64,000 nt of DNA from Mesorhizobium sp. B2-1-8 (GCF_006442545.2 NZ_CP083952.1:1364001-1428000); one strand, 5' to 3'. Numbered from the stretch's first letter, positions 16,672-25,741 are shown. Notes: generated by a model from the letters alone, not told the origin. Made by a program: numbers and translations.

Positions 16672-16980
16672 TCAGTGATCCCTAGGACGCCTGGCTTCGA
16701 ATTCGGCCTTCTTGGCGTCCGAAGCCTCTGTCTGGTTGAGCGCCTGCCACTGCGCATAGGGCATGCCGTAGACGATCTCGCGCGACTGGTCCTTCGAGAG
16801 ATCGACGCCCTCGGCATTGGCAGCCTCGCGATACCAATTCGACAGGCAGTTGCGGCAGAAACCGGCGAGGTTCATCAGATCGATGTTCTGCACGTCGCTA
16901 CGTTCGCGCAAATGGGTCACCAGCCGGCGAAAGGCGGCCGCCTCGAAGTCGCGCTTCTGTTCGTCGCCGAGTTTGGTCAT
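16672..16980 (-). CDS. DUF1244 domain protein
   Basis: A 102-residue protein with the DUF1244 core: FRRLVTHLRERSDVQNIDLM, then NLAGFCRNCLSNWY and YGMPYAQWQA (separate motifs). Two cysteines in FCRNC may bind metal. The ATG at 16978-16980 follows GGAGG; an ATG 15 bases upstream overlaps the previous stop codon. It begins 11 bases after the amidohydrolase gene ends and is surely cotranscribed with it. Function unknown; the pairing is conserved in rhizobia from memory. Confidence 0.85.
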   Translation of the reverse strand: MTKLGDEQKRDFEAAAFRRLVTHLRERSDVQNIDLMNLAGFCRNCLSNWYREAANAEGVDLSKDQSREIVYGMPYAQWQALNQTEASDAKKAEFEARRPRDH

Positions 16981-16991
16981 CGGAACCTCCG

Positions 16992-17789
16992 TCATAGCGG
17001 CCCGGTGCGCGAGCCAAACATCTTTACCGCATGTATATCGGGACGGCGGTCGATGCCGTCAACGATCGGGGCCAGCCGCTCGGCCCAGGCGAGAATGCCC
17101 TGCTGGTCCGCTATCAGGTCCTGGCGGATTTCGATCAGCGCATGGGCGTAGCCATTGACGATGGCGTGCCTGAACATGGTGTCGCCGCGCAGCGCGCCGT
17201 CATACGGTTCGTTGTCGCCGACGATGAGGTCTTTGTCCTCAGCCAGCATGTCGATCAGCTGTCGCGCCGCCCGGTCGTCTTTGTCCCAGAGGATGCCGAC
17301 ATGCCAGGGCCGCTGCCTGCCTTGCATGGCCGGCGTGAAGGAGTGCACCGAGAAGATGAAGGGCGCCTTGCCGGTGGCTTGCACGACCGACGCAATCATG
17401 GCGCCGACCGCATCGTGATAAGGACGGTAGAACCGATCAAGCCGCCTTTCGCGTTCTTCCGGCGCCATGGGATAATTTCCTGGAATGATGGTGCCGTCAT
17501 AGAGCTGGCGAATGAGGGTTGGATCGTCCTCGCCCCGGTTGGGATCGATCAGCAGCCGCGAGAAATTGGCGAGCACCGCCGGTACGTCCAGCAGGGCCGC
17601 CAGTTCGCGCGTCACCGCTTCGACGCCGATGTCATAAGCGATATGGCGGCCGAATTCGGCCGATGGCAGCCCCAGGCTGCCATACTCCTCGGGCAGGTCG
17701 CGGCGGGCATGATCGGCCAGAAGCACGATGCCCCGCTTGCGGTCGCCCTCGACAATATCGAATGGCGCGAAAACTGTGGATCGGGTCAT
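16992..17789 (-). CDS. N-formylglutamate amidohydrolase family protein
   Basis: A 265-residue hydrolase. The start MTRSTVFAPFDIVEGDRKRG is followed by LLADHARRDLPEEYGSLGLP, the family's N-terminal signature. Later stations are IDPNRGEDDPTLI, FSVHSFTP and VGDNEPYDG. Members hydrolyse N-formyl-L-glutamate in histidine breakdown, but no hut genes are present here, so the true substrate is open. The open frame runs 108 codons further upstream without a ribosome site; ATG at 17787-17789 is chosen. First gene of a pair with DUF1244. Confidence 0.88.
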   Translation of the reverse strand: MTRSTVFAPFDIVEGDRKRGIVLLADHARRDLPEEYGSLGLPSAEFGRHIAYDIGVEAVTRELAALLDVPAVLANFSRLLIDPNRGEDDPTLIRQLYDGTIIPGNYPMAPEERERRLDRFYRPYHDAVGAMIASVVQATGKAPFIFSVHSFTPAMQGRQRPWHVGILWDKDDRAARQLIDMLAEDKDLIVGDNEPYDGALRGDTMFRHAIVNGYAHALIEIRQDLIADQQGILAWAERLAPIVDGIDRRPDIHAVKMFGSRTGPL

Positions 17790-18004
17790 TGGCGGGAAAT
17801 GGGCTGTTCGCTGGCTTCCGGGGAGGGTGCTATCGTCATTCCACGAAGACGACGCGTGCGCAATGCCGTTGTTTGGCCAAGGTTTCCGCTGAAATCTGGC
17901 AAGGGGCGACGGATGGCGCGCCGAGAGCCTTCCTAAATCGATTGGATTGGTTGAAACGGCGCGTTGACATGCGCCCGGACTTTTCCGAAAAGGGGCGCAG
18001 AGAG

Positions 18005-18523
18005 ATGCTGATGTGGTTCTTGAGGGGTTTTGGAATGGGTTGCGCCGGCAGGCAGCGCATGCGCTCAGCCTTTGCCATGCCATTCCTGATCCTGACCGTT
18101 GGCGCGTCGGCAATGGTCATGGCCTCGCCGGCGCACGCCGATTTCCGCGTCTGCAACGCCACGCAGAACCTGGTCGGTGTCGGCATCGGCTATCGTGCCA
18201 AGGCCGGCTGGATCACCGAGGGCTGGTGGCACATCGATGGATCGAGCTGCAAGACGTTGATCGAAGGGCCGTTGTCATCAAGGTTTTACTATCTTTATGC
18301 AGAAGACGCCGAGCGCGGCGGACGCTGGGACGGCCCGATCAACATGTGCGTGGCTGAAAAAGAGTTCAAGATCGCCGGCGTAAGCGACTGCGTCGCCCGG
18401 GGCTTCCAGCGCGCCGGATTCCAGGAATATGACACGGGCGAGCAGGCAAGCTGGATGGTCCAGCTCACCGATGAGCCCGCAACGGGAGGCGCCCCAGCCG
18501 CCCCGGGAACGAATAGTCAATGA
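18005..18523 (+). CDS. DUF1036 secreted protein
   Basis: About 172 residues. A signal peptide (SAFAMPFLILTVGASAMVMA, then SPAHA) precedes the DUF1036 domain, which starts DFRVCNATQNLVGVGIGYR and includes WITEGWWHI and Cys pairs likely to form disulfides. Expected in the periplasm. Starts at 18005, 18011, 18035 or 18059 are all possible; 18035 has the best upstream GAGGGG. The stop overlaps the pyruvate kinase start as ATGA, implying translational coupling. Function unknown. Confidence 0.85.
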   Translation: MLMWFLRGFGMGCAGRQRMRSAFAMPFLILTVGASAMVMASPAHADFRVCNATQNLVGVGIGYRAKAGWITEGWWHIDGSSCKTLIEGPLSSRFYYLYAEDAERGGRWDGPINMCVAEKEFKIAGVSDCVARGFQRAGFQEYDTGEQASWMVQLTDEPATGGAPAAPGTNSQ

Positions 18524-19950
18524 GACGTAGCCGTAAGGTCAAGATCCTCGCCACCATCGGTCCGGCCTCCTCGTCCGAGGAGATGCTGAAGAAGCTGTTC
18601 GAAGCGGGCGCCGATGTCTTCCGCATCAATATGAGCCATACCGATCATGAGCTGATGCGCACGCTGGTCGCACGCATCCGCGCCGTCGAGGAAAAAGTCG
18701 GCCGGCCGATCGGCATCCTGGCCGACCTGCAAGGCCCGAAGCTGCGCGTCGGCAAATTCGCCAACGGCAAGGAAGTGCTGACGCTGGGCCAGACCTTCAC
18801 GCTCGACGACAATCCCGAGCCTGGCACCTCGACCAGGGTCTACCTGCCGCATCCGGAAATCCTGAGTTCGGTCGAGGCTGGCCATCGCCTCTTGATCGAC
18901 GACGGCAAGCTCGAGCTGAAGGCGGTGAAGAGCGACGGCAAGTCGATCGTCTGTACCGTCATTGCCGGCACCACGATTTCCGACAAGAAGGGCGTCAGCC
19001 TGCCCGATACCGACCTGCCGGTCGGCGCGCTGACCGAGAAGGATCGCAAGGACCTCGACGCGGTGCTCGCCACGGGCGTCGACTGGGTCGCGCTGTCCTT
19101 CGTGCAGCGGCCGGAAGATCTGGCCGAAGCGCGCAAGATCGCGCGCGGCCGCGCGCTCATCATGGCCAAGATCGAAAAGCCGCAGGCTGTCGCCCGGCTG
19201 GCCGAGATCATCGAATTGTCCGACGCGCTGATGGTCGCCCGTGGCGATCTCGGCGTCGAGATGCCGTTGGAAGCCGTGCCCGGCATCCAGAAGCAGATAA
19301 CGCGCGCCGCGCGCCGCGCCGGCAAGCCCGTGGTGGTCGCTACGCAGATGCTGGAATCGATGATCACCGCCCCGGTGCCGACCCGCGCCGAGGTCTCCGA
19401 CGTTTCGATCGCCGTCTTCGAAGGGGCCGACGCCATCATGCTGTCGGCGGAATCGGCGGCGGGCGCCTATCCCGTCGAGGCGGTTGCCATGATGAACCGC
19501 ATCGCCACCAAAGTCGAAACAGATCCGACTTATGCCGGCATCATCAACGCACAGCGTTCGGAGCCGGAAGCGACCGGTGCGGATGCCATTTCGCTGGCCG
19601 CCCGCGAAATCGCCGAAACGCTGAAACTGTCGGCGATCGTCACCTACACGGCATCAGGCACCACCGGCCTGCGCGCCGCGCGTGAGCGCCCACAGGTGCC
19701 GATCATCGCGCTGTCACCGATCGTCGACACGGCGCGGCGGCTGTCGCTTTTGTGGGGCACGCATTGCGTGGTGTCGCCGGACGCCACGGATCTCGACGAC
19801 ATGGTCAACCGCGCCTGCCGCATTGCGCTGGAAGAAGACTTCGGCAAGCCGGGCGACCGCGTCATCATCACCGCCGGCGTGCCGCTGCGGACCCCGGGAT
19901 CGACCAACATGCTGCGCATCGCCTATGTCGGATCGGAAACCGGCCGGTAG
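18520..19950 (+). CDS. pyk: pyruvate kinase
   Basis: A 476-residue enzyme converting phosphoenolpyruvate and ADP to pyruvate and ATP. The N terminus KILATIGPASSS and FRINMSH, the active-site signature IMAKIEKPQAV, then MVARGDLGVE and ATQMLESM mark the catalytic barrel; the C-terminal regulatory domain ends SEAESAAGAYP onward. Length normal. ATG overlaps the DUF1036 stop codon by four bases, so the two are cotranscribed. Confidence 0.98.
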   Translation: MRRSRKVKILATIGPASSSEEMLKKLFEAGADVFRINMSHTDHELMRTLVARIRAVEEKVGRPIGILADLQGPKLRVGKFANGKEVLTLGQTFTLDDNPEPGTSTRVYLPHPEILSSVEAGHRLLIDDGKLELKAVKSDGKSIVCTVIAGTTISDKKGVSLPDTDLPVGALTEKDRKDLDAVLATGVDWVALSFVQRPEDLAEARKIARGRALIMAKIEKPQAVARLAEIIELSDALMVARGDLGVEMPLEAVPGIQKQITRAARRAGKPVVVATQMLESMITAPVPTRAEVSDVSIAVFEGADAIMLSAESAAGAYPVEAVAMMNRIATKVETDPTYAGIINAQRSEPEATGADAISLAAREIAETLKLSAIVTYTASGTTGLRAARERPQVPIIALSPIVDTARRLSLLWGTHCVVSPDATDLDDMVNRACRIALEEDFGKPGDRVIITAGVPLRTPGSTNMLRIAYVGSETGR

Positions 19951-19963
19951 TCGGCCGCCAGCC

Positions 19964-20422
19964 TCATTGCGATCCTGAGCGCTCTTGCCGCGGCTTCCGG
20001 GTGGTTTCACGCTGGAGAAACCGGTGCGCGCGGGGAATAGGGTCGTACAGATACTGATCCGGGCCCAGTATCTTTCGACGGTTGAGTTCGGTCGTATCGA
20101 GCAGATCGAAATCGACCTTCGCGATCGTGCAACGCCATCCGGCGTTCCGCGAGGCCCAGCCTCTTTCATGATGTTCGAGCAACCGCTCTCGGGCGCAATA
20201 GCCGTGGTAGTCGAAAGCGATCATGCCGTTCGTCACATAGATATGGTTTCCCGAAAAGTTCTCAGCGGGGATGATCCGCTCGCCGTAAAATCCCTCAAGA
20301 GGCGGATGCTCGAGGAAGGTGCCGGCGAGAATGGCGCACGCGCCGTGACCGAAGAAGATGCGATCCGGCAGCGCCCATCGCTTTTCCGGATTTCTCTTTA
20401 TGCCGTGTTTCAGGACGTACAT
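19964..20422 (-). CDS. conserved hypothetical protein
   Basis: A 152-residue soluble protein with no signal peptide. Visible conserved blocks are RWALPDRIFFGHGACAILAG, NHIYVTNGMIAFDYHGY and a C-terminal DPIPRAHRFL. I recall related hypothetical proteins in rhizobia with the same layout but no known activity. The ATG at 20420-20422 is the first convincing start; the frame stays open further upstream into the hydrolase gene. It lies 53 bp downstream of that gene on the same strand and converges on pyk. Confidence 0.65.
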   Translation of the reverse strand: MYVLKHGIKRNPEKRWALPDRIFFGHGACAILAGTFLEHPPLEGFYGERIIPAENFSGNHIYVTNGMIAFDYHGYCARERLLEHHERGWASRNAGWRCTIAKVDFDLLDTTELNRRKILGPDQYLYDPIPRAHRFLQRETTRKPRQERSGSQ

Positions 20423-20474
20423 GCCGCTCAGGTCCTGATGGGGTCTTGCGATGACCGTTTTCGGATGGCAGGCA

Positions 20475-21395
20475 TCAGGTCGGCGCGAGCTCCGCTTCAG
20501 GTTCCTTGATGTCGGCGCATTTGCCCACGCCATAGGCGTCGTCGGCAATCCGGGCTTCCACCTTCCTGGCGATTGCTTCCAGGTCGATATCCTTGCCGGC
20601 GACTTTCCCGATGGCGCCGACAACGAGGTCGGGGGCGATCCAGTCGGGTTTGTGACCGAGATTATGCACCCAGACGAGCTCGGCGCCTGAGATGTCGCGC
20701 ACTAGGCCAACGGAATGGATATGCGCATAGACGACCTTGTCGCGGTCGCCCGAAATGACGACGGTCGGCACCGTGATCTCGTTGTAGCGCGGCGCGGCAC
20801 CAAGCGCATAGCGATAGAGCCCGGCCACGTCGGTGGCATTGGCGCGAAAGGCCGATGGCCGCAGCACCAGCGGGATCGAGGCTGAGGCGAGATAATCGTC
20901 CGGCACCTTGTTGGGCGCGAAGACGCAGGTCGTGGCATCAGCCATCCGCAACGTTCCCGCAGGATAGCTCAGGGTCTCGGAGAACAGCCGGCCGATCACC
21001 GGAATGGTGGTCAGGTCGTAGTACCAGGACGTCGCGCCGCCCGGCCAGGGATGGGTTGCCGGTGCCAGGAAGACGAGGCCGAGCGTCCTGTCCGCATGCT
21101 CGCGGCCGAAAGCCGCCGTCACCACGCCACCGAAGGAATGGCCGACAATGATTGCCTTCTTGATGCCGAGACGGTCCATGAGCGCGGCGATGGTGTTGGC
21201 CTGAGCCGACGGATCCTCACTGTTGCCGGGGCGGCGTCCCGACCAACCGGCTCCCGGCCGGTCGAGGAACAGCATTTCGGCCCGCCCTTCGAGCCGTGGC
21301 CTCAGCGGCAGCATCTGATCCCTAAGATTGGCGCTGGCGCCATGGATGAAGACGATCGGAGGCAGATCCGCATTGGTTGGAGCGGATGTGGACAT
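20475..21395 (-). CDS. alpha/beta hydrolase, main frame of a frameshifted gene
   Basis: A 306-residue frame carrying the alpha/beta hydrolase core: FIHGASAN (oxyanion loop), LDRPGAGWS, the nucleophile elbow GHSFGG, an acidic VISGDRDKV and the final His in NLGHKP. All catalytic elements are present. However, the normal N terminus (membrane anchor plus the first strand, ending GARIHYVH) is encoded in another frame just upstream (21322-21540). The ATG at 21393-21395 has no ribosome site and cuts the first strand. So either a one-base frameshift inactivates the gene, or the sequence has an error. Confidence 0.8.
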   Translation of the reverse strand: MSTSAPTNADLPPIVFIHGASANLRDQMLPLRPRLEGRAEMLFLDRPGAGWSGRRPGNSEDPSAQANTIAALMDRLGIKKAIIVGHSFGGVVTAAFGREHADRTLGLVFLAPATHPWPGGATSWYYDLTTIPVIGRLFSETLSYPAGTLRMADATTCVFAPNKVPDDYLASASIPLVLRPSAFRANATDVAGLYRYALGAAPRYNEITVPTVVISGDRDKVVYAHIHSVGLVRDISGAELVWVHNLGHKPDWIAPDLVVGAIGKVAGKDIDLEAIARKVEARIADDAYGVGKCADIKEPEAELAPT

Positions 21396-21540
21396 AGTGG
21401 ATGCGGGCGCCGTCGATGTCGGCGAATTCGCCGATCGGCGGAACGCGGCGCTCGATCAGCCATGAGCCGACGCGGGTCACGCCGACAAGGGCAAGGGCAA
21501 GCGCCATCAGGAAGGCCAGCGCGGCATAAATCAGGTTCAT
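21322..21540 (-). pseudogene. displaced 5' part of the alpha/beta hydrolase gene
   Basis: This frame encodes an N-terminal membrane anchor (MNLIYAALAFLMALALALVG) and VGSWLIERRVPPIGEFADIDG then ARIHYVH, exactly the sequence expected before PPIVFIHG in the main frame. After about base 21375 it drifts into nonsense (SNQCGSASDRLHPW). Restoring one base in 21370-21395 would join the two frames into a protein of about 355 residues. Confidence 0.7.
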
Positions 21541-21618
21541 GCGGGAATATACGAGAGTGAGATGGGATTGGTTGTGGGGTAGGCAGTAGGGAGGTTCAAG
21601 CGCCTAATGCCCAATCTA

Positions 21619-22266
21619 TCAAATGCCTTCGCCGGCAAGCTCTTCCGACAGGGTGGCGACCTGGTTCTGGGCGCTTCGCATCATCGGATAGATGGCCAGC
21701 ACTCTCTGCCAGGCCTCGAGCGCCGATTGCTTGTGGCCGGTCTCCGCCATGATCTGGGCCAGCCCCGACAACGCACCGAAATGGCGTGGTTCGAGCTGCA
21801 GTGCGCGGTCGATGTCGGCCATCGACTTGCCGTAGTTCTTCATCATGAAATGTACGGTGGCGCGGCGGTTCCAACCTTCGGCGTAGTTTGGCTGCAAGGT
21901 CACCACCTGGTCCAGGAAATCGAGCGCGACGTCGAACTTCTGATCGCTCATCGCTTTTTGCGACCACTGCATCATCAGGTCGATCGAGGCGCTGCCAGAC
22001 TGGGACCATTCGTTCCAGATGTTGCCGGCAATGCGCTCGGCGGCCTTTTCGTTGCGCTCGCGCTTCAGATCGGAGAACAGCTTGTCGAGCCGGGCCTGTT
22101 TCGTCATCGGCGGGGCCGGAGCGTCCGGAGCCACGGGCTGGGCACCGGAGGGCGCCGACTGACCATCCGCGGCTGCCACCGCGATCGGCCGATCACCGGC
22201 CTGCGTCGGCAGGGAGATGACACCGGAAACAAGGAAAGTCGTCAAAAATACAAAAGGAATCCGCAT
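21619..22266 (-). CDS. secreted tetratricopeptide repeat protein
   Basis: A 215-residue protein with a signal peptide (MRIPFVFLTTFLVSGVISLP) and a Pro/Ala-rich linker to residue about 53. A tetratricopeptide array follows: QKFDVALDFLDQVVTLQPNY, EGWNRRATVHFMMKNYGKSM and GLAQIMAETGHKQSALEAW (three repeats). Probably periplasmic, acting in protein-protein contacts. Partners unknown. Monocistronic between the hydrolase and rpmJ. Confidence 0.82.
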   Translation of the reverse strand: MRIPFVFLTTFLVSGVISLPTQAGDRPIAVAAADGQSAPSGAQPVAPDAPAPPMTKQARLDKLFSDLKRERNEKAAERIAGNIWNEWSQSGSASIDLMMQWSQKAMSDQKFDVALDFLDQVVTLQPNYAEGWNRRATVHFMMKNYGKSMADIDRALQLEPRHFGALSGLAQIMAETGHKQSALEAWQRVLAIYPMMRSAQNQVATLSEELAGEGI

Positions 22267-22346
22267 TGCCCGAGTTTACTCCCGGGCGGCGGAACATCAA
22301 AGTGATTTAGCGTGGGAAGGTCGGCTGGCCGACAAACATCAATGGG

Positions 22347-22366
22347 CGGAGGCAAAAAAGCCTCCG
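22347..22366. terminator. hairpin downstream of rpmJ
   Basis: CGGAGGC (22347-22353) pairs with GCCTCCG (22360-22366) around a six-base A loop (U on the minus strand). It is 10 bases beyond the rpmJ stop codon. There is no U tract after the stem, so termination is only suspected. Confidence 0.4.
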
Positions 22367-22375
22367 GCCGAGAAG

Positions 22376-22501
22376 TCAACCCTGGCGCGCCTTGTAGCGC
22401 GGGGCGGTCTTGTTGATGATGTAGATGCGGCCCTTGCGGCGAACCAGCTGGTTGTCGCGGTGACGCGCCTTCAGCGCCTTGAGCGAATTCTTGATCTTCA
22501 T
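22376..22501 (-). CDS. rpmJ: 50S ribosomal protein L36, zinc-independent form
   Basis: A 41-residue peptide [18 protein letters not shown] then [23 protein letters not shown]. It matches L36 of the B type (YkgO-like) in length and layout. The zinc-ribbon cysteines of ordinary L36 are absent; there is no cysteine at all. In many alphaproteobacteria this is the only L36. The ATG is at 22499-22501. Confidence 0.93.
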   Translation of the reverse strand: MKIKNSLKALKARHRDNQLVRRKGRIYIINKTAPRYKARQG

Positions 22502-22743
22502 GGTCTTGCCTGTCGGTGTGAACCCGGTTCCGGGTCGAAATTTTAAGGCGCGCCAGAAGACGCGCCTTTTGAACGGTGGGTGGCTCATAAACGAGGAGCC
22601 TTGCCCATGTCAACCGTAAGTCAACCGCAAGCGTGCTCCGCGTCCCGATATCATCAAATATCCGCCATGTCGGCCCCGTGGCATTGCGCGACCTCAGGCG
22701 GGCTGGGATCATGCCGCGACAATCAAGTGATTTGGGGACAAAG

Positions 22744-23157
22744 ATGCGCCGAATTTTACTGTCCACCTGCCTTGTCGTCCTGGCGGCGAGCGCGGCTGCC
22801 CGAGCACAGGAATGCGACCGCTCCGACGACGGCCAGCAGATGATGAATATCTGTGCCGGTGAGGATTATCAGGCGGCCGACGCCAGGCTCAACAAGGCCT
22901 ATCAGGATCTCATCGGCTCCGATGATGCCGATGGCAGGAAATTGCTACAGGCGGCGCAACGGGCCTGGATCGCCTTCCGGGACGCCGAGTGTACGCATTC
23001 CACCGCCGCCAGCCAGGGTGGGTCCATCCATGCCATGGAGGTCTCGCAATGCCTGACCAGGCTGACCAATGCTCGCATCAAGCAGCTCGCCGCCTCCGCC
23101 CACTGCGAGGAAGGCGATGCGGGCTGCGCCGGCGAGGACAGTGACGAGGTGCAATAG
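22744..23157 (+). CDS. lysozyme inhibitor LprI-like (DUF1311) protein
   Basis: A 137-residue protein with a signal peptide (MRRILLSTCLVVLAASAAARA) and the DUF1311/LprI domain: QQMMNICAGEDYQAADARLN, then AYQDLI, LLQAAQRAWIAFRDAECTH and MEVSQCLTRLTNARI. Several cysteines could form disulfides. Likely periplasmic. LprI members inhibit lysozyme in Mycobacterium; that role is not proven for this branch. The start at 22744 is the only one giving a signal peptide. It converges on purK. Confidence 0.85.
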   Translation: MRRILLSTCLVVLAASAAARAQECDRSDDGQQMMNICAGEDYQAADARLNKAYQDLIGSDDADGRKLLQAAQRAWIAFRDAECTHSTAASQGGSIHAMEVSQCLTRLTNARIKQLAASAHCEEGDAGCAGEDSDEVQ

Positions 23158-23169
23158 GCGCGTTTGGGA

Positions 23170-24246
23170 TCAGCCGCGGCGGCTGATGCGGGTGAAATGG
23201 CCCATCTTGCGGCCGGGCCGGGCCTCGGCTTTGCCGTAGAGATGCAGCATAAGATCGGGCTCGGCGAGCAGGGCTGGAACGCGCAGCACGTCGTCGCCGA
23301 TCAGGTTCTCCATCACGCAATCGGAATGGCGATCGGGGCTGCCAAGCGGCAGTCCGGCGATGGCGCGGATATTTTGCTCGAACTGCGAAACGATGCAGGC
23401 GGCTTCGGTCCAATGGCCGGAATTGTGGACACGAGGCGCGATCTCGTTGGCCAGCAGCGAACCGTCGGCCAGCACGAAGAACTCGACGCCGATCACGCCG
23501 ACATAGTCGAGCGCGGATAATATCTTCGATGCCGCAACTCGTACCGCTACCGCCGTTTCGGGTTTGATGCCGGCCGGCAAGGTCGATGTGTGCAGAATAC
23601 CGTCGCGGTGCACATTTTCGGCCGGATCATAGGCGGCGACAGTGCCGTCCAGGCCCCGCGCGGCGATGACGGAAATCTCGCGCTCGAACGGCACGAAGGC
23701 CTCCAGGATCAGCGGCACATTGCCCATCGCCTCGCAGGTGCCGGCGAAACTGCCGGCTTCCATGTTGCTGAAGACGCGCTGGCCCTTGCCGTCATAGCCC
23801 ATGCGCCGCGTCTTCAGGATTCCGCTGCCGTCGAACGCCTTCAGCGCCGCCGTCAGTTCCTCGTCGGTGTCGACCTGATGGAACGCGGCGGTGGCGATAC
23901 CGATGCCGTTGAGGAATGTCTTTTCGCTCACCCGGTCCTGCGCCACGTCAAGCGCACGCGCCGGCGGATAGACCGGCACCCTGGCGGCAAGCGCGGTTGC
24001 AGCGGCCACCGGAACGTTCTCGAACTCGTAGGTGACGACGGCGCTCGCCGCCGCCAGTTCGGCAAGCGCGGCCGGGTCGTCATAGGCGGCCGTGATCTGC
24101 CGGTTGGCGACCTGGGCGGCTGGGCAATCCGGCTGTGGCTCCAGCACGATGGTGCGGTAGCCGAGGCGGCCGGCGGCCATCGCCAGCATGCGGCCAAGCT
24201 GGCCGCCGCCAATGATGCCGATCGTCGATCCGGCGGGCAGGCTCAC
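23170..24246 (-). CDS. purK: 5-(carboxyamino)imidazole ribonucleotide synthase
   Basis: A 358-residue ATP-grasp enzyme that carboxylates AIR to N5-CAIR with ATP and bicarbonate in purine synthesis. N-terminal [12 protein letters not shown], the ATP-grasp parts [28 protein letters not shown] and the ligand-binding [20 protein letters not shown] (separate motifs) then NSGHWT. The start is GTG at 24244-24246 and overlaps the purE stop codon (GTGA), so the two are translationally coupled. Length normal. Confidence 0.96.
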   Translation of the reverse strand: MSLPAGSTIGIIGGGQLGRMLAMAAGRLGYRTIVLEPQPDCPAAQVANRQITAAYDDPAALAELAAASAVVTYEFENVPVAAATALAARVPVYPPARALDVAQDRVSEKTFLNGIGIATAAFHQVDTDEELTAALKAFDGSGILKTRRMGYDGKGQRVFSNMEAGSFAGTCEAMGNVPLILEAFVPFEREISVIAARGLDGTVAAYDPAENVHRDGILHTSTLPAGIKPETAVAVRVAASKILSALDYVGVIGVEFFVLADGSLLANEIAPRVHNSGHWTEAACIVSQFEQNIRAIAGLPLGSPDRHSDCVMENLIGDDVLRVPALLAEPDLMLHLYGKAEARPGRKMGHFTRISRRG

Positions 24247-24761
24247 GGCGTGTCCGTCGGTTCTGCCGCGACCTTGGCGGTCTGCGAGGCGCGCCAGGCA
24301 TCCAGCCGCGCGGCCAACTTGTCGTCGTTCAGCGCCAGCACGGCGGCGGCAAGGAGAGCCGCATTGGCAGCACCGGCCTTGCCGATGGCGAGCGTTCCGA
24401 CAGGAATGCCGGCCGGCATCTGGACGATGGAGAGCAGCGAATCCTGGCCGGACAGCGCCTTCGATTCCACCGGTACGCCGAAAACCGGCAGTGGCGTCAT
24501 CGCAGCCGTCATGCCGGGCAGATGCGCCGCGCCGCCCGCGCCGGCGATAATCACCTTGTAGCCGGCCGCCTTGGCGCCCTTGGCGAATTCATAGAGCCGG
24601 TCAGGCGTGCGGTGCGCCGAAATGATCAACCGTTTGTGGGGGACACCAAGCGCCTCCAGCGTCTCCGCCGCCTGGCGCATCGTCGCCCAGTCGGATTGGC
24701 TGCCCATGATGATGGCGACGTCGGCGCGTTGATCGTCCAAGCTTCTGCTCCCCGGCGACAA
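24243..24761 (-). CDS. purE: N5-CAIR mutase
   Basis: Catalyses N5-CAIR to CAIR in purine synthesis, acting directly after PurK. The active-site segment IIMGSQSDW is near residues 16-24, with [13 protein letters not shown] and [12 protein letters not shown] following. There is no ATG near the expected start; the frame opens at TTG 24759-24761, and a second TTG lies 18 bases inside (LDDQRADV). Translation probably begins at one of these, giving 165-172 residues. First gene of purEK. Confidence 0.93.
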   Translation of the reverse strand: MSPGSRSLDDQRADVAIIMGSQSDWATMRQAAETLEALGVPHKRLIISAHRTPDRLYEFAKGAKAAGYKVIIAGAGGAAHLPGMTAAMTPLPVFGVPVESKALSGQDSLLSIVQMPAGIPVGTLAIGKAGAANAALLAAAVLALNDDKLAARLDAWRASQTAKVAAEPTDTP

Positions 24762-24838
24762 AGGCGCGCCTTAGCGGAATTCGCGCGGGGCCGCAAGGAT
24801 TTCAGGCCACCGGCGAGATGCCGATGGCCGCATCCGGC

Positions 24839-25741
24839 TCACACCGCCGCCTTGCGGAAGCGGGCGACGAAGTCGTCGAGCTCGGGCCGCTCCATGTCGG
24901 AGATCGCCCAATAGGAGAAAGCACCGTCGCTCCAGTGCACCATCGAGAAGCCGCCCGAGGAAAGATCGTCCGGCTGGGTGACCTTGCCGCCCTGCTGCGG
25001 TTCGGCGACCAGCGTGATCAGGTGCTCGCGGTGGCGGTAGACCAGTGCCGGCACTGGTCGGCCTGATATCACCTCGACCCGGCCGCCGATGAGGACGAAA
25101 CCGTCCTGAGCAAGGTCGGGCGCCGGCGGCGAGACGCCGATCCGGGCGTCGAGCCACGGCTTGACCGTATGGCGGTCGGACGAGACGATGTCGAGGGGAC
25201 TCGCGGCAAGCAGGCTGCGGCGATGGCCGCTGGCGACAGCGGCGGCAAAGCCGTCATCCACGCCACTCTGCATGACCCATTGCGTCGCTCCACTGGCCAG
25301 CACCGCGCTGATCATGATCGACGCGGCCATGGCGCGCCAGTCGAACGAGCCGAAGCGGCGTGCCCTTGGCAATGTGCGCGCCTGCGAAGGACGCGTCCCC
25401 GCCTCCCGTCTCTGGCCTGCGCCGGCAATCAATCCCGGGAGCTTCGACGGCGTGCCACGCTGCGGCTGCGCCGCATCGGGCTCCTGCTGGTCGGTGCCCG
25501 CGAAACCAATCGCCGCGATGCGAGCCAGAAAGGCATCGCTGACTTCGGGGCGTGGCAAGCGGCTGACCGCGCCTCGCAAGGCAACGATACGGGCGTGCTC
25601 GGCGGCAAGCCGGGGATCGGCGGCGATGCGACGCTCCACGGCAAGGGCCGCCGCCGCATCGAGCTCGCCATCGACAAGGGCGTGGATCATCAGTCTGATA
25701 CCTTCCGGATCATTGGGCAGTCCGTCGTCATGGCTGGTCAT
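24839..25741 (-). CDS. anti-sigma factor, single-pass membrane protein
   Basis: A 300-residue protein. The N-terminal part (LMIHALVDGELDAAAALAVE) resembles the anti-sigma domain that holds ECF sigma factors; no HxxxCxxC zinc motif is present. A single membrane helix lies near residues 143-160 (AASIMISAVLASGATQWV). The C-terminal part is periplasmic. It overlaps the sigma gene by ATGA, the usual arrangement for coupled stoichiometry. The inducing signal is unknown. Confidence 0.85.
   Translation of the reverse strand: MTSHDDGLPNDPEGIRLMIHALVDGELDAAAALAVERRIAADPRLAAEHARIVALRGAVSRLPRPEVSDAFLARIAAIGFAGTDQQEPDAAQPQRGTPSKLPGLIAGAGQRREAGTRPSQARTLPRARRFGSFDWRAMAASIMISAVLASGATQWVMQSGVDDGFAAAVASGHRRSLLAASPLDIVSSDRHTVKPWLDARIGVSPPAPDLAQDGFVLIGGRVEVISGRPVPALVYRHREHLITLVAEPQQGGKVTQPDDLSSGGFSMVHWSDGAFSYWAISDMERPELDDFVARFRKAAV

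Noticed and set aside
17519..18004. Longer version of the DUF1036 protein starting at 17519
   Set aside because: The extension is antisense to the amidohydrolase gene, has no ribosome site and would bury the signal peptide in the middle of the protein.
16992..18113. Longer version of the amidohydrolase starting at 18113
   Set aside because: The extra 108 residues are Arg/Ser/Pro-rich nonsense and overlap the DUF1036 gene; the conserved domain begins just after the ATG at 17789.
22347..22366. Confident rpmJ terminator
   Set aside because: The stem is good, but the T run is in the loop and none follows the hairpin, so it is listed only at low confidence.
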